Of a stretch of 64,000 nt of DNA, positions 46,903 to 59,345 are shown piece after piece; positions within the stretch are counted from its first letter, which is position 1; every line of letters begins with the position of its first letter. A model generated the notes under the pieces. That model ran no database searches. It had not been told where the DNA came from and saw nothing but the letters and a program-made list of their open reading frames with translations. Made by a program: the position numbers and the translations under genes. The stretch spans positions 124,001-188,000 of the forward strand of contig NZ_JMQM01000002.1 of the NCBI RefSeq assembly GCF_000733725.1. The letters run 5' to 3'. This DNA is from Nitratireductor basaltis. GTDB lineage: Bacteria > Pseudomonadota > Alphaproteobacteria > Rhizobiales > Rhizobiaceae.

Positions 46903-48126
46903 TTATGACTTATGATTGTTCATGAAACTTACTATTCGCGGCGCAATGTTTTCCCGGAAACGGCTTCCATTGAACACACCATAGTGGCCCACTTCAGGCT
47001 GCACATAATGAGAGCGCTTGTCTTGCGAAAGGCTGCTGCAAAGGGCATGTGCAGCCTCGGTTTGACCCAACCCTGAAATGTCGTCGTTCTCGCCCTCGAT
47101 GGTGAGCAGAGCAACGTTGGTAATGCTGGAAGGGTCGATCAGCTCGCCGCGATGGGTCATTTCGCCCCTCGGCAGAGCGTGGCGAATGAAAACGGTGTCT
47201 ACCGTCTGAAGATAAAATTCAGCCGTCAGATCCATCACCGCAAGATACTCATCGTAGAACTCGCGGTGTTTTTCTGCTGGCTCACCATCATTCTTCACGA
47301 GGTGGAGAAAGAATTCCCGATGCGCCGTGACATGGCGGTCGAGATTCATGCTCATGAAGCCCGACAACTGAAGAAAGCCGGGATATACGTCGCGCATGAC
47401 ACCCGGATTTGGCCATGGAACCTGCATGATGACATTGTTCCGAAACCAGTCGATCCCGCGCTCCTGTGCAAGCCGGTTGACCGCTGTCGGATTGATCCGC
47501 GTGTCGATGGGTCCGCCCATGAGGGTCATGCTGGCAGGCAGGTTCTCATCCCTGCGCGCTTCCATGAGGCTTACCGCCGCCAGAACCGGCACCGAAGGCT
47601 GACAGACCGCCATGACATGACAGCCGGGGCCCAGATGAGCCAGCATCTGCGTAACGTAGTCGATGTAATCATCGAGATCGAATTGGCCCTGCGAAAGCGG
47701 GACCATCCGCGCATCGACCCAGTCAGTCACATAAATATCGGCGTGCGGCAGCATCGCCTCCACCGTGCCGCGCAACAGCGTCGCATAATGGCCCGACATC
47801 GGCGCGACGATGAGCAGTCGCGGCTGCGGCGAAACGCTTCCTTCCTTGCGGAAATGCAGAAGGCGGCAAAACGCCTTGTGCCACACCACCTCTTCTGAAA
47901 CCGCAACCGCCCTGCCATTGACGCTGGTCTCGGCAATTTCGAATTCAGGCTTGGAATAGCGGCGCGTCGTGCGCTCGAACAGCTCTGCTGCAGCGGCCAT
48001 GGAGCGGCCAAGCGGAGTGGATGAAGCCGGATTGTCCGGGTTGCCATAGAACTGGCGCATGGCTTCCGCACAGGCTCGTGCCGGCTGCAGCGCCGCATGG
48101 TTCATCTCGAAAAGGTGGTAAAACAT
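46903..48126 (-). CDS. phaZ: Intracellular polyhydroxyalkanoate depolymerase
   Basis: A 407-residue protein of the intracellular PHB depolymerase family. Features are the N-terminal MFYHLFEMNHAALQPARA, LIVAPMSGHYATLLRGTV and the lipase-like box VMAVCQPSVPVLAA, in which a Cys replaces Ser as the nucleophile, as known for PhaZ of Cupriavidus and rhizobia. DWFRNNVIMQVPWPNPG and LTIEGENDDISGLGQTEAAH (Asp region) and EVGHYGVFNG (His) complete it. It mobilises stored polyhydroxybutyrate. The interval 46660-46902 upstream of the peptidase holds no gene. Confidence 0.93.
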   Translation of the reverse strand: MFYHLFEMNHAALQPARACAEAMRQFYGNPDNPASSTPLGRSMAAAAELFERTTRRYSKPEFEIAETSVNGRAVAVSEEVVWHKAFCRLLHFRKEGSVSPQPRLLIVAPMSGHYATLLRGTVEAMLPHADIYVTDWVDARMVPLSQGQFDLDDYIDYVTQMLAHLGPGCHVMAVCQPSVPVLAAVSLMEARRDENLPASMTLMGGPIDTRINPTAVNRLAQERGIDWFRNNVIMQVPWPNPGVMRDVYPGFLQLSGFMSMNLDRHVTAHREFFLHLVKNDGEPAEKHREFYDEYLAVMDLTAEFYLQTVDTVFIRHALPRGEMTHRGELIDPSSITNVALLTIEGENDDISGLGQTEAAHALCSSLSQDKRSHYVQPEVGHYGVFNGSRFRENIAPRIVSFMNNHKS

Positions 48127-48268
48127 TCTGCCCCTTGAGCAAGGCCTTTATCGAAGGCTGCATGGCCATTGGGGCCTATGGCGCATGCCAATAGTGCTGC
48201 GCGTGCCCCGGAATGTGGCAGAGACTATCAGTTTCATGCTGCATTGCAACATATTCGCAGGTTGCAGT

Positions 48269-48562
48269 TCAGCCCTCGTAGCCTTCCATGATGATCAGAT
48301 CGGCTTCCGCGACTTCGCTGCGTATGGCCTTCGCAGCCTGATATTCAGGTGATGCATAACAGGCGTGTGCGGCTTCCAGGCTTGGAAACTCGATGACCAC
48401 ATTGCGGTTTCGGCCTGAACCTTCCATCACCTCATATGCGCCGCCTCGGATCACGAAACGTGCTCCGTGACGCTCGAAGGCGGGCTTTGCCGTAGCAACA
48501 TAATCCTTGTAGCGCTCGGCATTGCGAACATCGACCCGGGCGATCCAGTAAGCTTTAGGCAC
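48269..48562 (-). CDS. DUF1330 domain-containing protein
   Basis: A 97-residue protein of the small ferredoxin-like DUF1330 family: [59 protein letters not shown]. The start is a GTG at 48562, eight bases inside the end of pyrF, with GGGGAG six bases upstream. A longer ATG-initiated frame to 48685 lies within pyrF and is not family-like. Function of the family is unknown; translational coupling to pyrF is likely. Confidence 0.88.
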   Translation of the reverse strand: MPKAYWIARVDVRNAERYKDYVATAKPAFERHGARFVIRGGAYEVMEGSGRNRNVVIEFPSLEAAHACYASPEYQAAKAIRSEVAEADLIIMEGYEG

Positions 48563-49271
48563 GGGCTTCTCCCCGGGCTGCAGCCTGCATCTCGTCAAGT
48601 ATGGCCAGTGCGGCCTGCTTCGGATCGCGGGCAGCGACGACAGGACGGGCCACGACAAGATGACTTGAGCCGGCTGCGATCGCATCAGCAGGCGTCACGA
48701 CCCGCTTCTGGTCGCCATGCGGCGCACCTGCCGGGCGGATGCCGGGCGTCACGACCGCAAGCCCGGGTCCGACCGTATCACGGACGACCTTTGCTTCCGC
48801 TGCCGAACAGACCAGCCCGCCCATCCCGGCTTCGCGGGCCTGCCGTGCGCGGCGCAACACAAGTTCGTCCGGTGGAATGCTGTAGCCGGCATCTTCCAGA
48901 TCGCCGGCATCCATGGAGGTGAGAACGCTGACGCCAAGCAGGCAAAGATCCGAACCCTTTGCAGCTTCGACGGCGGCTCGCATCGCCTTGGGATAGGCGT
49001 GGATGGTCAGCATCGTCATGCCCATCCTGGCTATATTCTCGACCGCCTTGGCGACGGTGTTGTCTATGTCGAGCAATTTCATGTCGAGGAAGACCTTCTT
49101 GCCGCTGGCAGCCAGATCGCGCGCAAACTCCAGCCCACCGGCGAATGCGAGCTGATAACCGACCTTGTAGAAACCGACCGTATCGCCCAGTCGATCGACC
49201 ATCGCTTCGGCTTCTGCCACCGTCGGAATGTCCAGCCCCACGATCAGCCGGTCGCGCATCTCACTCGTCAT
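48555..49271 (-). CDS. pyrF: Orotidine 5'-phosphate decarboxylase
   Basis: A 238-residue TIM-barrel enzyme making UMP from OMP, the last step of pyrimidine synthesis. The catalytic segment [15 protein letters not shown] carries the Asp-Lys-Asp array. [17 protein letters not shown] at the N-terminus and VTPGIRP with [16 protein letters not shown] (phosphate-binding loop) match the family. Its end overlaps the DUF1330 start. Confidence 0.96.
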   Translation of the reverse strand: MTSEMRDRLIVGLDIPTVAEAEAMVDRLGDTVGFYKVGYQLAFAGGLEFARDLAASGKKVFLDMKLLDIDNTVAKAVENIARMGMTMLTIHAYPKAMRAAVEAAKGSDLCLLGVSVLTSMDAGDLEDAGYSIPPDELVLRRARQAREAGMGGLVCSAAEAKVVRDTVGPGLAVVTPGIRPAGAPHGDQKRVVTPADAIAAGSSHLVVARPVVAARDPKQAALAILDEMQAAARGEARA

Positions 49272-49274
49272 TGT

Positions 49275-49865
49275 TCAATTCCTTCTCTGGCGCGATATGC
49301 TCGCTGCCTCCAGAAGCGCGCGACAGGTGGTTGCGAGCTTCTTCTGGGTTGCTTCGTCACGAAGGTTGCCGGCTTCATCGAATGCCTCCTGCGCACGCCC
49401 CACGGAGCATTGCGCCGAGACCACTTCCGCCTGGCAGTGAACTAGCACCGCGCGCAGATGATTGGCTGCGCGAATACCGGCAAACACGCCGTTGGAGGAT
49501 GAACAGATAGCGCCGGACTTTCCGGCGAATGCGCGGATTGTACGCCCGGAACCATCCTGCTTCACACGGCTGATCCAGTCGATCGCATTCTTGAGAAGCG
49601 GTGGCAGCGAGGCGTTGTATTCGGGTGTGGCGATGAGAAAGCCATCATGGGATGCCACGAGCGAGGCGAGCTTGACCGCGTTTTGCGGCACTCCCTTGTC
49701 GCGCTCGAGGTCCTGATCGAATATCGGTAGCGGGTAGTCGGCCAGAGAGATACGGGTGACTTCAGCGCCTTGCAGAGCCAGTTCCCGCGTGGCCGCATCC
49801 GCGGTCTTGCCGCTTAGCGCCTGTCCGCGAACGGAACCGGCAAAAACCAGTATGCTTACCGTCAC
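49275..49865 (-). CDS. NADPH-dependent FMN reductase family protein
   Basis: A 196-residue flavodoxin-fold protein: ILVFAGSVRGQALSGKTAD (phosphate loop), IATPEYNASLPPLLKNAIDW (the family's PEYN motif) and AGKSGAICSSSNGVFAGIRA. Related to ChrR/YieF-type quinone and chromate reductases. The start is 3 bases from the pyrF start-side gene order, so it precedes pyrF in a minus-strand run. The substrate is unknown. Confidence 0.9.
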   Translation of the reverse strand: MTVSILVFAGSVRGQALSGKTADAATRELALQGAEVTRISLADYPLPIFDQDLERDKGVPQNAVKLASLVASHDGFLIATPEYNASLPPLLKNAIDWISRVKQDGSGRTIRAFAGKSGAICSSSNGVFAGIRAANHLRAVLVHCQAEVVSAQCSVGRAQEAFDEAGNLRDEATQKKLATTCRALLEAASISRQRRN

Positions 49866-49936
49866 GACTGTTCCTTTCAGCTATGGTGCATCCGGTTTAG
49901 GTGAAGCCGGAAGCCTGGCAAATCGCGGGGAACCGG

Positions 49937-50545
49937 TCAGCTGCGCAAGTCCCGGCGATAGACCCACAAATGGGCTGGCGGAATATTGCGCACCACGAAG
50001 TCGAAACGCTCGACGCTGTAGGAGCCACGATTGGCCGGAATGGGCGACAGCGCACCATAGGTGATCTGAACCACCGGGCGCCCTGCCGGCATCAGATCAA
50101 GTAGTTGCTCCAGCAGTGCCACGCGCTGTTCCGGCGGGAAATTGAGCATCGGGATGGCGGAGATGACACTGTCGAACTGACGGCCACGCCAGGGCGCCAG
50201 CACCTCATCCAGCTCGAAAGCGCTGCCATGGATGAAATTCACGCCAGGCATATCGGCTTTCAGCCGCTCCACGAAATCGGAGGAGTATTCCACCGAGATC
50301 AGGTTTTCGGCCTGAATCCCGCGCTCCAGAATTGCCTTTGTGATGACGCCGGTGCCCGGCCCAAGCTCCAGGACAAGGTCCTTGGTGCCTTCGGTTACGA
50401 CGGAAGCCATGCGACGGGCCGTGATACCGCTGGTCGGAGCGATTGCGCCGACCGCCTTGGGCTTGTCCATCCAGCCGCGAAAGAAGCGCAGCTCTTCGTC
50501 AAACCGCTTGGCGAGCGACTTGCGCATCCCGGTATCCTTACCCAT
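49937..50545 (-). CDS. pmtA: Phospholipid N-methyltransferase PmtA (rhizobial type)
   Basis: A 202-residue SAM-dependent methyltransferase. FFRGWMDKPKAVGAIAPTSGITARRMA at the N-terminus, motif I LVLELGPGTGVITKAIL, FVERLKADMPGVNFIHGSAFEL and the C-terminal YSVERFDFVVRNIPPAHLWVY match the Sinorhizobium-type PmtA family, which methylates phosphatidylethanolamine towards phosphatidylcholine. It also resembles rRNA adenine dimethyltransferases in fold. It is encoded just downstream of dnaJ, as in related genomes. Confidence 0.78.
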   Translation of the reverse strand: MGKDTGMRKSLAKRFDEELRFFRGWMDKPKAVGAIAPTSGITARRMASVVTEGTKDLVLELGPGTGVITKAILERGIQAENLISVEYSSDFVERLKADMPGVNFIHGSAFELDEVLAPWRGRQFDSVISAIPMLNFPPEQRVALLEQLLDLMPAGRPVVQITYGALSPIPANRGSYSVERFDFVVRNIPPAHLWVYRRDLRS

Positions 50546-50576
50546 TCACGTCCTCTCCCAAATGCGCCTTGCGCCG

Positions 50577-51701
50577 CTACTCGCTGAAGGATTCGAAGAA
50601 GTCCTTCATGCGCGAGAAAAAGCCGGTCGACTGCGGGCTGTTCTCCTTAGAAGATATTCTTTCGAACTCTTCAAGCAAGTCCCGCTGCTTCTTGTTCAGG
50701 TTCTGCGGCGTTTCCACGGCGACCTGGATGTATAGATCACCGACTTGCGGCTGGCGCAGTATGGGCATGCCCTTGCCGCGCAGGCGGAACTGGCGGCCGT
50801 TCTGCGTGCCTTCCGGCACCTTCACGCGTGTCTGCGTGCCGTCCAGCGTTGCCACCTCGAAGGCGCCGCCGAGGGCCGCGGTGGTCATGGAAATCGGCAC
50901 CTTGCAATAGAGGTCCGCACCATCGCGTTGGAAGAATTCGTGCGGCTTGACTGACAGGAAGATATAGAGATCGCCCGATGGGCCGCCGCGAAGGCCGGCC
51001 TCGCCCTCGCCGGCAAGGCGAATGCGCGTTCCGTCCTCGATGCCGGCTGGAATGTTCACTGAGAGCTGGCGCTCTTCGGTGACGCGGCCCTGGCCGGCAC
51101 ATTTTGCACAGGGATCGGAGATGGTCTGGCCGCGGCCATGGCATTGCGGACAGGTACGCTCGATGGAGAAGAAACCTTGTGCTGCGCGCACGCGGCCCGA
51201 ACCGTGGCACAGGCCGCACTGGGTGGGTGACGTGCCGGGCTTGGCGCCGGAGCCTGAGCACTCATCGCAGGCGATGGAGGTCGGCACGTGAATTTGCGCC
51301 GTCTTGCCCGTGAAAGCCTCTTCAAGCGTGATTTCCATATTGTAGCGCAGGTCTGCACCACGGTCGCGGCTTGCCGAGCGGCGCTGGCGCGCGCCCATCA
51401 TGTCGCCGAAAATGTCTTCGAAAATATCGGCAAAGCCACCGCCGCCGAAGCCCTGGCCGCCTCCACCCATACCGCCATTCTCGAATGCGGCGTGGCCGAA
51501 GCGATCATAGGCCGCGCGTTTTTGCGGGTCGCGCAGCGTCTCGTATGCCTCGTTGATTTCCTTGAACTTACGCTCAGCCTCATCATCTCCCGGATTGCGA
51601 TCCGGGTGATATTTCATGGCGAGCTTGCGGAATGCGCTCTTAAGTTCTTTCTCGTCGGCGTTTCGCGACACGCTGAGCGTCTCGTAAAAGTCTGCCTTCA
51701 T
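50577..51701 (-). CDS. dnaJ: Chaperone DnaJ
   Basis: A 374-residue complete type I DnaJ. The J domain has YHPDRNPGD with the HPD motif. A Gly/Phe-rich region follows ([20 protein letters not shown]). Four zinc-binding CxxCxGxG motifs are [24 protein letters not shown] and CAKCAGQG. The C-terminal substrate domain is [21 protein letters not shown]. It stimulates DnaK. Unlike the usual dnaK-dnaJ adjacency, an acyltransferase gene intervenes here. Confidence 0.97.
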   Translation of the reverse strand: MKADFYETLSVSRNADEKELKSAFRKLAMKYHPDRNPGDDEAERKFKEINEAYETLRDPQKRAAYDRFGHAAFENGGMGGGGQGFGGGGFADIFEDIFGDMMGARQRRSASRDRGADLRYNMEITLEEAFTGKTAQIHVPTSIACDECSGSGAKPGTSPTQCGLCHGSGRVRAAQGFFSIERTCPQCHGRGQTISDPCAKCAGQGRVTEERQLSVNIPAGIEDGTRIRLAGEGEAGLRGGPSGDLYIFLSVKPHEFFQRDGADLYCKVPISMTTAALGGAFEVATLDGTQTRVKVPEGTQNGRQFRLRGKGMPILRQPQVGDLYIQVAVETPQNLNKKQRDLLEEFERISSKENSPQSTGFFSRMKDFFESFSE

Positions 51702-51829
51702 GAATTTGCGACTCGCTGGTTGAGCGGGAGCGTAACGCGCTCCGCGTTTCGTGCACGCAATTTAGGTATCGCTGCAGGCGAATGCCATAGTTTGCGCGAG
51801 ATTGCCAGCCGATCAGGCCAGCCATCCGC

Positions 51830-52927
51830 TCAAGCTGGCTGTGATATCGCGTTTTTCGGCTTGTGTATGCCGAGCCAGACCAGCAGCCGCTCTGCGATAC
51901 GGTTCTCGAAAACCGCGTAGGACGCGATAGCGATCGCAATCGTGATCGCCATGACCATCACAGTATAGGTGAAGAACCAGAAGGTGGAGGCACCCGCGAA
52001 ATAGCGATTCCAGACAAGGGAGAAGAAGATGCTCTCGGTCACCGGATGCCACAGATATACACCGAAGGAGACAGCTGCAGCTGGCCGCAGGAATTTTGGA
52101 TAGGTGTAACGGTCCGGTTCCACCACTTCGCATCGCGCAGCAAGGTAGACAGCGATCGCCAGCATGATGACGGCTGCATAGATATTGGCCTGGCTGATCA
52201 TGAGCAGACATGAACTCGCCAGTGCCATCCAGGGCAGGAATCTGCTGCCGGAAACATTGAGGCCGTGACGGCGCGCGAGCATGGCGATCAACGCGCCGAG
52301 CGAAAAGTCGGCGAAGACCCGGTAGGCTCCCCAGGTGTCGGCGTAAACCCAGTGGGTCTCGGGCATGATCCCGTTTGCCACAAGGAATTCGAGGCCGCCA
52401 TAGCTGGCGACGGTCACGAATGCGAGGCCAAGCAGGCCCGCGTAGCGCCAGGCGAGCGCGAGAAGGGGCAGAAGCAAATAGGCCAGCCACTCGCCTGAAA
52501 GCGACCATGAGACATAGTTGAATGTCAGATTGTCGTTCAGCCCCCAACCCTGCATCAGAAGCAGATTGGGAAGCAACGTTTCCCATTCGAAGAGATCGAG
52601 GCCGCCGCCCGTGTTCGACAGGCCGAGTTCAACCGCCAGACCAACACACACGAAATAGCCGAGTGTCGCCAGGTGTAGCGGATAGAGACGGACCAGGCGC
52701 TTGACGAGGTAAACGCGATAGGACTGCGCATCCAGCACGCGCTCGCCGTAGCGTTCGAATATCAGGAAGCCGGAGATGATGAAGAACAGGTCGAGGAGAG
52801 GGCGCAGGAGCTCAAGCCTGTCCTTTACCCAGAGGGCATCAGACGGTGCGAAATGCCCGAAATGGTAGAGCATGATCAAGAGGGCGGCCATGAGCCGCCA
52901 TATCTCGAACAGGCGATAGCGGATCAT
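51830..52927 (-). CDS. Acyltransferase 3 family membrane protein (OafA-like)
   Basis: A protein of about 365 residues with ten or so membrane helices. The catalytic-His region FEIWRLMAALLIMLYHFGHFAP is at the N-terminus, followed by FFIISGFLIF and YPLHLATLGYFVCVGL. The family O-acylates envelope glycans. The ATG at 52927 places this helix at the start; an in-frame ATG at 52969 adds 14 polar residues. It sits between dnaK and dnaJ, separated from dnaK by a terminator, so it is not expected to share the heat-shock transcript. The donor and target are unknown. Confidence 0.88.
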   Translation of the reverse strand: MIRYRLFEIWRLMAALLIMLYHFGHFAPSDALWVKDRLELLRPLLDLFFIISGFLIFERYGERVLDAQSYRVYLVKRLVRLYPLHLATLGYFVCVGLAVELGLSNTGGGLDLFEWETLLPNLLLMQGWGLNDNLTFNYVSWSLSGEWLAYLLLPLLALAWRYAGLLGLAFVTVASYGGLEFLVANGIMPETHWVYADTWGAYRVFADFSLGALIAMLARRHGLNVSGSRFLPWMALASSCLLMISQANIYAAVIMLAIAVYLAARCEVVEPDRYTYPKFLRPAAAVSFGVYLWHPVTESIFFSLVWNRYFAGASTFWFFTYTVMVMAITIAIAIASYAVFENRIAERLLVWLGIHKPKNAISQPA

Positions 52928-52987
52928 CTCTTGCCCCGACTTTACGTTACGCGAGCGGATAGTCGGCAAGAAATGTTAACTCACGAT

Positions 52988-53015
52988 AAAAGCCCGGTCG
53001 CTTTCGCAACCGGGC
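52988..53015 (-). terminator. Terminator downstream of dnaK
   Basis: GCCCGGT (52992-52998) and ACCGGGC (53009-53015) form a 7-bp stem with a ten-base loop. On the minus strand it is followed by TTTTA. It lies 28 bases after the dnaK stop. Confidence 0.8.
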
Positions 53016-53043
53016 CTTGAAAATGTTCGCGATCTTTTGACGA

Positions 53044-54966
<1,923 letters not shown>

Positions 54967-55090
54967 TTTTCGTCTCTCCACTAAGCAGACCGTCAGGACC
55001 CATTCAGGCGTTCCAGGCGACAGCCCCTGTCACAAGAAAACCCGCGGCGCGCAGGGTTTTATCCCGCGTCTGTCCGCGACGTTGCGGCGT

Positions 55091-55118
55091 ATATAAGAAC
55101 CGCCATTTTATTGCGCAA
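55091..55118 (-). promoter_or_regulatory. Probable sigma-32 (RpoH) heat-shock promoter of dnaK
   Basis: On the minus strand a CTTGCGC -35 element (55113-55119) is followed after 16 bases by TTATAT (-10, 55091-55096). The CTTG core and C/T-rich -10 fit alphaproteobacterial RpoH promoters. It lies about 125 bases upstream of the dnaK ATG. The remainder of the 329-base interval to the SleB gene holds no gene. Confidence 0.6.
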
Positions 55119-55295
55119 GGCGATGAGCAGCATGATTTCGATATGCCTGGCCGCAAGGCTTGCGGGGCACGCTTGCTACGACGCCGGTTTACGAAGCCTT
55201 AAAGCGAACACTTAAATCAGGTCACCGAAAGTGACCCCGACTTCAGACCTTTTCTGCAACTTCCGCGCTAGGAATAATTGCGTGCAGGGGTTGTC

Positions 55296-55916
55296 ATGCG
55301 AAGCTTGAGGGGGCTTTTCGTTGCTGCGCTTGCTGTTTTTGCAGCGAGCGCGGCCAATGCGTCACCATTCATCGGAAATCTGGCTGCAGGTGCAGTTCAA
55401 CAGGCCGTTCAGCAGGTATTGTCCGTTCCCGTCAGAAGACCGAAATTGCAGATGCCTTCGTTGACCACGGCACAAATGCGCGTTGAAGCGCAATGCCTGT
55501 CACTGGGCATCTATCACGAAGCGCGCGGTGAAAGCATTGAAGGCCAGGCGGCGGTGGCGCAGGTCATTCTCAACCGCGCGCGCTCGAAGTCCTATCCTTC
55601 CAGCATCTGCGGTGTGATCTATCAGAATGCCTACAAGCTGAACCGCTGCCAGTTTTCATTTACCTGTGACCGGGTCTCCGACTTTCCGCGCGATGAGAAA
55701 TCATGGCGCAGGGCCATAAAACTTTCCGAAGCGCTGCTTTGCGCAAACTGCAGCCACGCCGAGCGAAGCGTCCTGAAAAGCATCGCGCCGTTCCACCGTG
55801 CGACCCACTATCATGCCACTTATGTGCGCCCGGTCTGGGCGCGCAAATTGCGCCTTGTGGGACGCATCGGCACCCATATCTTCTTTGAAAGTGACCGGGT
55901 GTTGAGGCGGATGTGA
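55296..55916 (+). CDS. Cell wall hydrolase, SleB family
   Basis: A 206-residue exported protein starting MRSLRGLFVAALAVFAASAANA (signal peptide) after AGGGG. The SleB domain is in the C-terminal 130 residues: CLSLGIYHEARGESIEGQAAVAQVILNRARSKSYPSS (catalytic Glu), GVIYQNAYKLNRCQFSFTCD and RATHYHATYVRPVWARKLRLVGRIGTHIFF. It parallels the protein at 29922-30464. Both likely cut peptidoglycan during growth or division. Confidence 0.9.
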   Translation: MRSLRGLFVAALAVFAASAANASPFIGNLAAGAVQQAVQQVLSVPVRRPKLQMPSLTTAQMRVEAQCLSLGIYHEARGESIEGQAAVAQVILNRARSKSYPSSICGVIYQNAYKLNRCQFSFTCDRVSDFPRDEKSWRRAIKLSEALLCANCSHAERSVLKSIAPFHRATHYHATYVRPVWARKLRLVGRIGTHIFFESDRVLRRM

Positions 55917-55927
55917 GGGAAGACGGC

Positions 55928-56914
55928 CTAAACCGTCTCCCAGCCCTCATGCTCGCCCGCCCGGAAGATGGCATCGATGAAGCGCTGGTTCTTCACCGAT
56001 TCTTCCAGTGCGAACAGATGGGCCTCTTCACCCTTCACCGCCTTGGCGAAGGCTTCCGCCTGCAGGCGGTACTGGCGGGTGTCGCCGAAGCGGAAGGTCG
56101 TGGATGAGCCGTGAGCGAGGTCATGCAGGATCACGCGATCATCGCCATAGATGCGTGAATTGAAGGGCGTATCCACCTCGATGAAGCCCTTGTCGCCGTG
56201 GAAGGCCATGGTCTGGCGGGCAGCCATCTGTGTGGAGACGTAGAAGCTGAGTTCGAAGTCTCCGCAATCCGCCTTCACGCTTGCATATATATCGGTGCCG
56301 AATTTCGGATCGCGCTCGACCACCGCCTGAACACGCTGCGGTTCCGTCTTCGTCACGAACCGGGTGGTCACGGTCGGGTAGACGCCGATATCCGGCAGGC
56401 CACCGCCGCCAAGTTCGGGCCGGTTGCGCATATTGTCGGGATCGACATTGTGATAGGTGAAGGCACCCTGCACATGGCGCAGGCGCCCGATCGCGCCACC
56501 GGCGATAAGGTCATGCACCTTCTGCCATTGCGGGTGGTAGGTCACCATGAAGGCCTCGGACACGACCACCTTGTTGCGGTCGCGCGCCTCGATCACTGGC
56601 TTGATGTCATCGGCATTGAGTGCGAGCGGCTTTTCCACCAGCACATGCTTGCCGGCATCTGCAGCCTTCACCGCCCACTCGACATGCTGGGAGGTGGGCA
56701 GCGGGATGTAGACCGCATCCACATCGTCACTTGCCAGAAGCTCGTCATAGGAGCCGAAGACATGGGGAATGCCGAAGCGGTCGGCTACCACCTGCCCACG
56801 CGCAGGATCGCGGCTGGCAATGGCTGTCACCACATTGTCTTCAGCATCGATGATCTGCGGTATCACCTGCTCCCGCCCGATCTTGGCCGTCGAAAGAATT
56901 CCCCAACGCAGCAT
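55928..56914 (-). CDS. Gfo/Idh/MocA family oxidoreductase
   Basis: A 328-residue NAD(P)-dependent oxidoreductase: Rossmann domain [54 protein letters not shown] (the family's EKP motif) and [13 protein letters not shown]. The ATG at 56914 follows AGAGGAGG; upstream in-frame codons overlap the pheT end. Relatives include 1,5-anhydrofructose and xylose dehydrogenases, but the sugar substrate is unknown. It lies 25 bases after pheT and may be cotranscribed. Confidence 0.92.
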   Translation of the reverse strand: MLRWGILSTAKIGREQVIPQIIDAEDNVVTAIASRDPARGQVVADRFGIPHVFGSYDELLASDDVDAVYIPLPTSQHVEWAVKAADAGKHVLVEKPLALNADDIKPVIEARDRNKVVVSEAFMVTYHPQWQKVHDLIAGGAIGRLRHVQGAFTYHNVDPDNMRNRPELGGGGLPDIGVYPTVTTRFVTKTEPQRVQAVVERDPKFGTDIYASVKADCGDFELSFYVSTQMAARQTMAFHGDKGFIEVDTPFNSRIYGDDRVILHDLAHGSSTTFRFGDTRQYRLQAEAFAKAVKGEEAHLFALEESVKNQRFIDAIFRAGEHEGWETV

Positions 56915-56939
56915 GTCTGCCTCCTCTGGTACCTGAATG

Positions 56940-59345
56940 TCAGCCGCGCAGCGTACCGCCGGTCTGCTTTCCCACATTCTGGACGATCTTGCCTGCCAGC
57001 GCCTCGAAGTCTTCATCCGTCAGCGTCTTGTCGCTGGGCTGGATAGTGACTTCGATGGCTACCGACTTCTTGTCCTCGCCGAGCGAAGCGCCTTCGAAAA
57101 TGTCAAAGACATTGACGCCGGTAATCAGCTTCTTGTCCGCACTCGCAGCGGCGCGCGTGATGCTGGATGCCTCGACGGTCTTGTCGACCACGAATGCGAA
57201 ATCGCGTGTGACAGCCTGAAGCTGCGAGATCTCCAGCTTTCCGCGCGAGCGCGTCGCCTTCTGCTTCGGCTCGGGGATCGCATCGATGAAGACCTCGAAG
57301 CCGCAGAGCGGGCCGTCCACATCCAACGCCTCCAGCGTCGAGGGATGGAACTCGCCGAAGGTTGCCAGGATGATCTTCGGTCCAAGGCGGATCGTGCCGG
57401 CACGGCCCGGATGGTACCAGGACGGGGCTTCCGCCACGACCTGCAGCTTGTCAGCCGGTGCGCCGCAGGCTTCCAGCACTGCCAGTGCGTCTGCCTTGGC
57501 ATCGAATACGCCAACCGGCCCTGCATTGCCCGACCAGTCGCGGCCCTGACGCTCCATATGGGCAGTGCCGCGGCGCACACCCGATGCGACGCGGCGCTGA
57601 CCCTTGGGCGCGTCACTCTCATAGGTGCCGGACACCTCGAACATCGCGATATCGGCGCGACCACGATCCACATTGCGCTGCACGGCCTTCAGGAGACCCG
57701 GCAGCAGCGATGGCCGCATGTCGGACATGTCGGATGCGATCGGGTTCGACAGGCGCAGATTTTCCGCACCACCGCCGAACAGTTCGGCTTCCTGTGCCGA
57801 GACGAAAGACCAGGTCAGCGCTTCTGCCATGCCGCGCACGGCCAGCGCACGGCGCGCGAGGCGAGTGCGGATCTGGAGCGTGGTCAGGATACGGCTGTTC
57901 ACCGCTCCAAAGGATCGCAGCGGCTCGGGCTTGATCTCGTTCACGCCGTTGATGCGCAGTACTTCCTCGACAAGATCGGCCTTGCCTTCGACATCCGGAC
58001 GCCAGGACGGAACCGAAACCGTTGCCGCCTCGCCCTTGTCTTCCACCTTGAAGCCAAGGCGGGCGAGAATGTCAGCGGAAGTCTTCGGCTTGATCTCGAT
58101 GCCGCCCAGCCGGGCAACTTCCGAATAGGGGAAGGAGATGGTCTTGGGCTCTTGTGGCTTGTAGCCCTCGACCTGCCGCTCGCTCGCCTCACCGCCGCAG
58201 ATTTCCTGCACAAGGCGCGTTGCAAGCTCCAGGCCATCGACCATGAATTCCGGATCAACCCCGCGCTCGAAACGATAGCGCGCATCGGTGATGATACCGA
58301 GCGCGCGACCGGTGGAAGCTATGTTCATTGGGTCCCAGAGAGCCGATTCGATCAGCACATCGGTGGTGTTCTCGTCACAGCCGGAATGCTCGCCGCCCAT
58401 GATGCCGGCGATGGATTCAACGCCATTGTCGTCCGCGATGACGCACATGTCGGAGGTCAGCTCATATTCGCGCTCATCAAGCGCGAGAAGCTTTTCGCCG
58501 TCCTTCGCGCGGCGCACGGTGAGATTGCCCTTCACCTTGGCCATGTCGAAGACGTGGAGCGGGCGGCCGCGGTCGAAGGTGATATAGTTGGTGATGTCCA
58601 CCAGCGCGTTGATCGGGCGCAGGCCGATCGCCATCAGGCGCTGCTGCATCCATTTCGGTGACGCGCCGTTCTTCACGCCGCGCACGGCACGCAATGCAAA
58701 GCCGGGGCAGAGTTCCGGCGCCTCGATGGCAACCTTGACCGGCGTGTCACCGCTGCCGGAAACGGCCGCAACGCTGCCATCCTTCAATTTGCCCAGCCCT
58801 GCGGCAGCAAGGTCGCGCGCAATACCATACACACCGGTCGCATCCGGACGATTTGGCGTGAGGCCGATCTCGATGACCGGGTCATCCAGCTTGGCCCATT
58901 CGGCAAAGGCCGTTCCGACAGGCGCATCCTCGGGCAGATCGATAATGCCTTCATGGGCATCGGAGAGAAGAAGCTCGCGCTCCGAGCACATCATGCCGTG
59001 ACTTTCCACGCCACGGATCTTGCCGACCGACAGCGTGACATCGATGCCAGGAACATAAGTGCCTGGTGCGGCGAAAGCACCGACGAGGCCTGCGCGGGCA
59101 TTGGGAGCGCCGCAGACGACCTGAACCGGCTTGCCCTCGCCCGTATCCACCGAAAGCACCTGCAGCTTGTCGGCATCGGGATGCTTTTCCGCACTCAACA
59201 CCTTTGCGATGCGAAACGGCTTGAGCGCGGACTTGTCGTCCACCTCCTCGACCTCAAGGCCGATCTCGGTCAGCTTGGCCACCACCTCTTCAAGCGTGGC
59301 GTCGGTTTCAAGGTGATCCTTGAGCCAGGAGAGCGTGAATTTCAT
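56940..59345 (-). CDS. pheT: Phenylalanyl-tRNA synthetase beta subunit
   Basis: An 801-residue beta chain with the full layout: N-terminal tRNA-binding (EMAP-like) domain [22 protein letters not shown]3/4 editing domain ([15 protein letters not shown]), B5 domain, catalytic-like core and C-terminal anticodon-binding FDX domain ([19 protein letters not shown]). Its start overlaps the stop of an unrelated gene by four bases, so it is translated with it rather than directly after pheS. Confidence 0.97.
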   Translation of the reverse strand: MKFTLSWLKDHLETDATLEEVVAKLTEIGLEVEEVDDKSALKPFRIAKVLSAEKHPDADKLQVLSVDTGEGKPVQVVCGAPNARAGLVGAFAAPGTYVPGIDVTLSVGKIRGVESHGMMCSERELLLSDAHEGIIDLPEDAPVGTAFAEWAKLDDPVIEIGLTPNRPDATGVYGIARDLAAAGLGKLKDGSVAAVSGSGDTPVKVAIEAPELCPGFALRAVRGVKNGASPKWMQQRLMAIGLRPINALVDITNYITFDRGRPLHVFDMAKVKGNLTVRRAKDGEKLLALDEREYELTSDMCVIADDNGVESIAGIMGGEHSGCDENTTDVLIESALWDPMNIASTGRALGIITDARYRFERGVDPEFMVDGLELATRLVQEICGGEASERQVEGYKPQEPKTISFPYSEVARLGGIEIKPKTSADILARLGFKVEDKGEAATVSVPSWRPDVEGKADLVEEVLRINGVNEIKPEPLRSFGAVNSRILTTLQIRTRLARRALAVRGMAEALTWSFVSAQEAELFGGGAENLRLSNPIASDMSDMRPSLLPGLLKAVQRNVDRGRADIAMFEVSGTYESDAPKGQRRVASGVRRGTAHMERQGRDWSGNAGPVGVFDAKADALAVLEACGAPADKLQVVAEAPSWYHPGRAGTIRLGPKIILATFGEFHPSTLEALDVDGPLCGFEVFIDAIPEPKQKATRSRGKLEISQLQAVTRDFAFVVDKTVEASSITRAAASADKKLITGVNVFDIFEGASLGEDKKSVAIEVTIQPSDKTLTDEDFEALAGKIVQNVGKQTGGTLRG

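Noticed and set aside
56937..58661. Plus-strand open frame of 574 codons opposite pheT
   Set aside because: Antisense to the conserved pheT gene, with no domain of its own.
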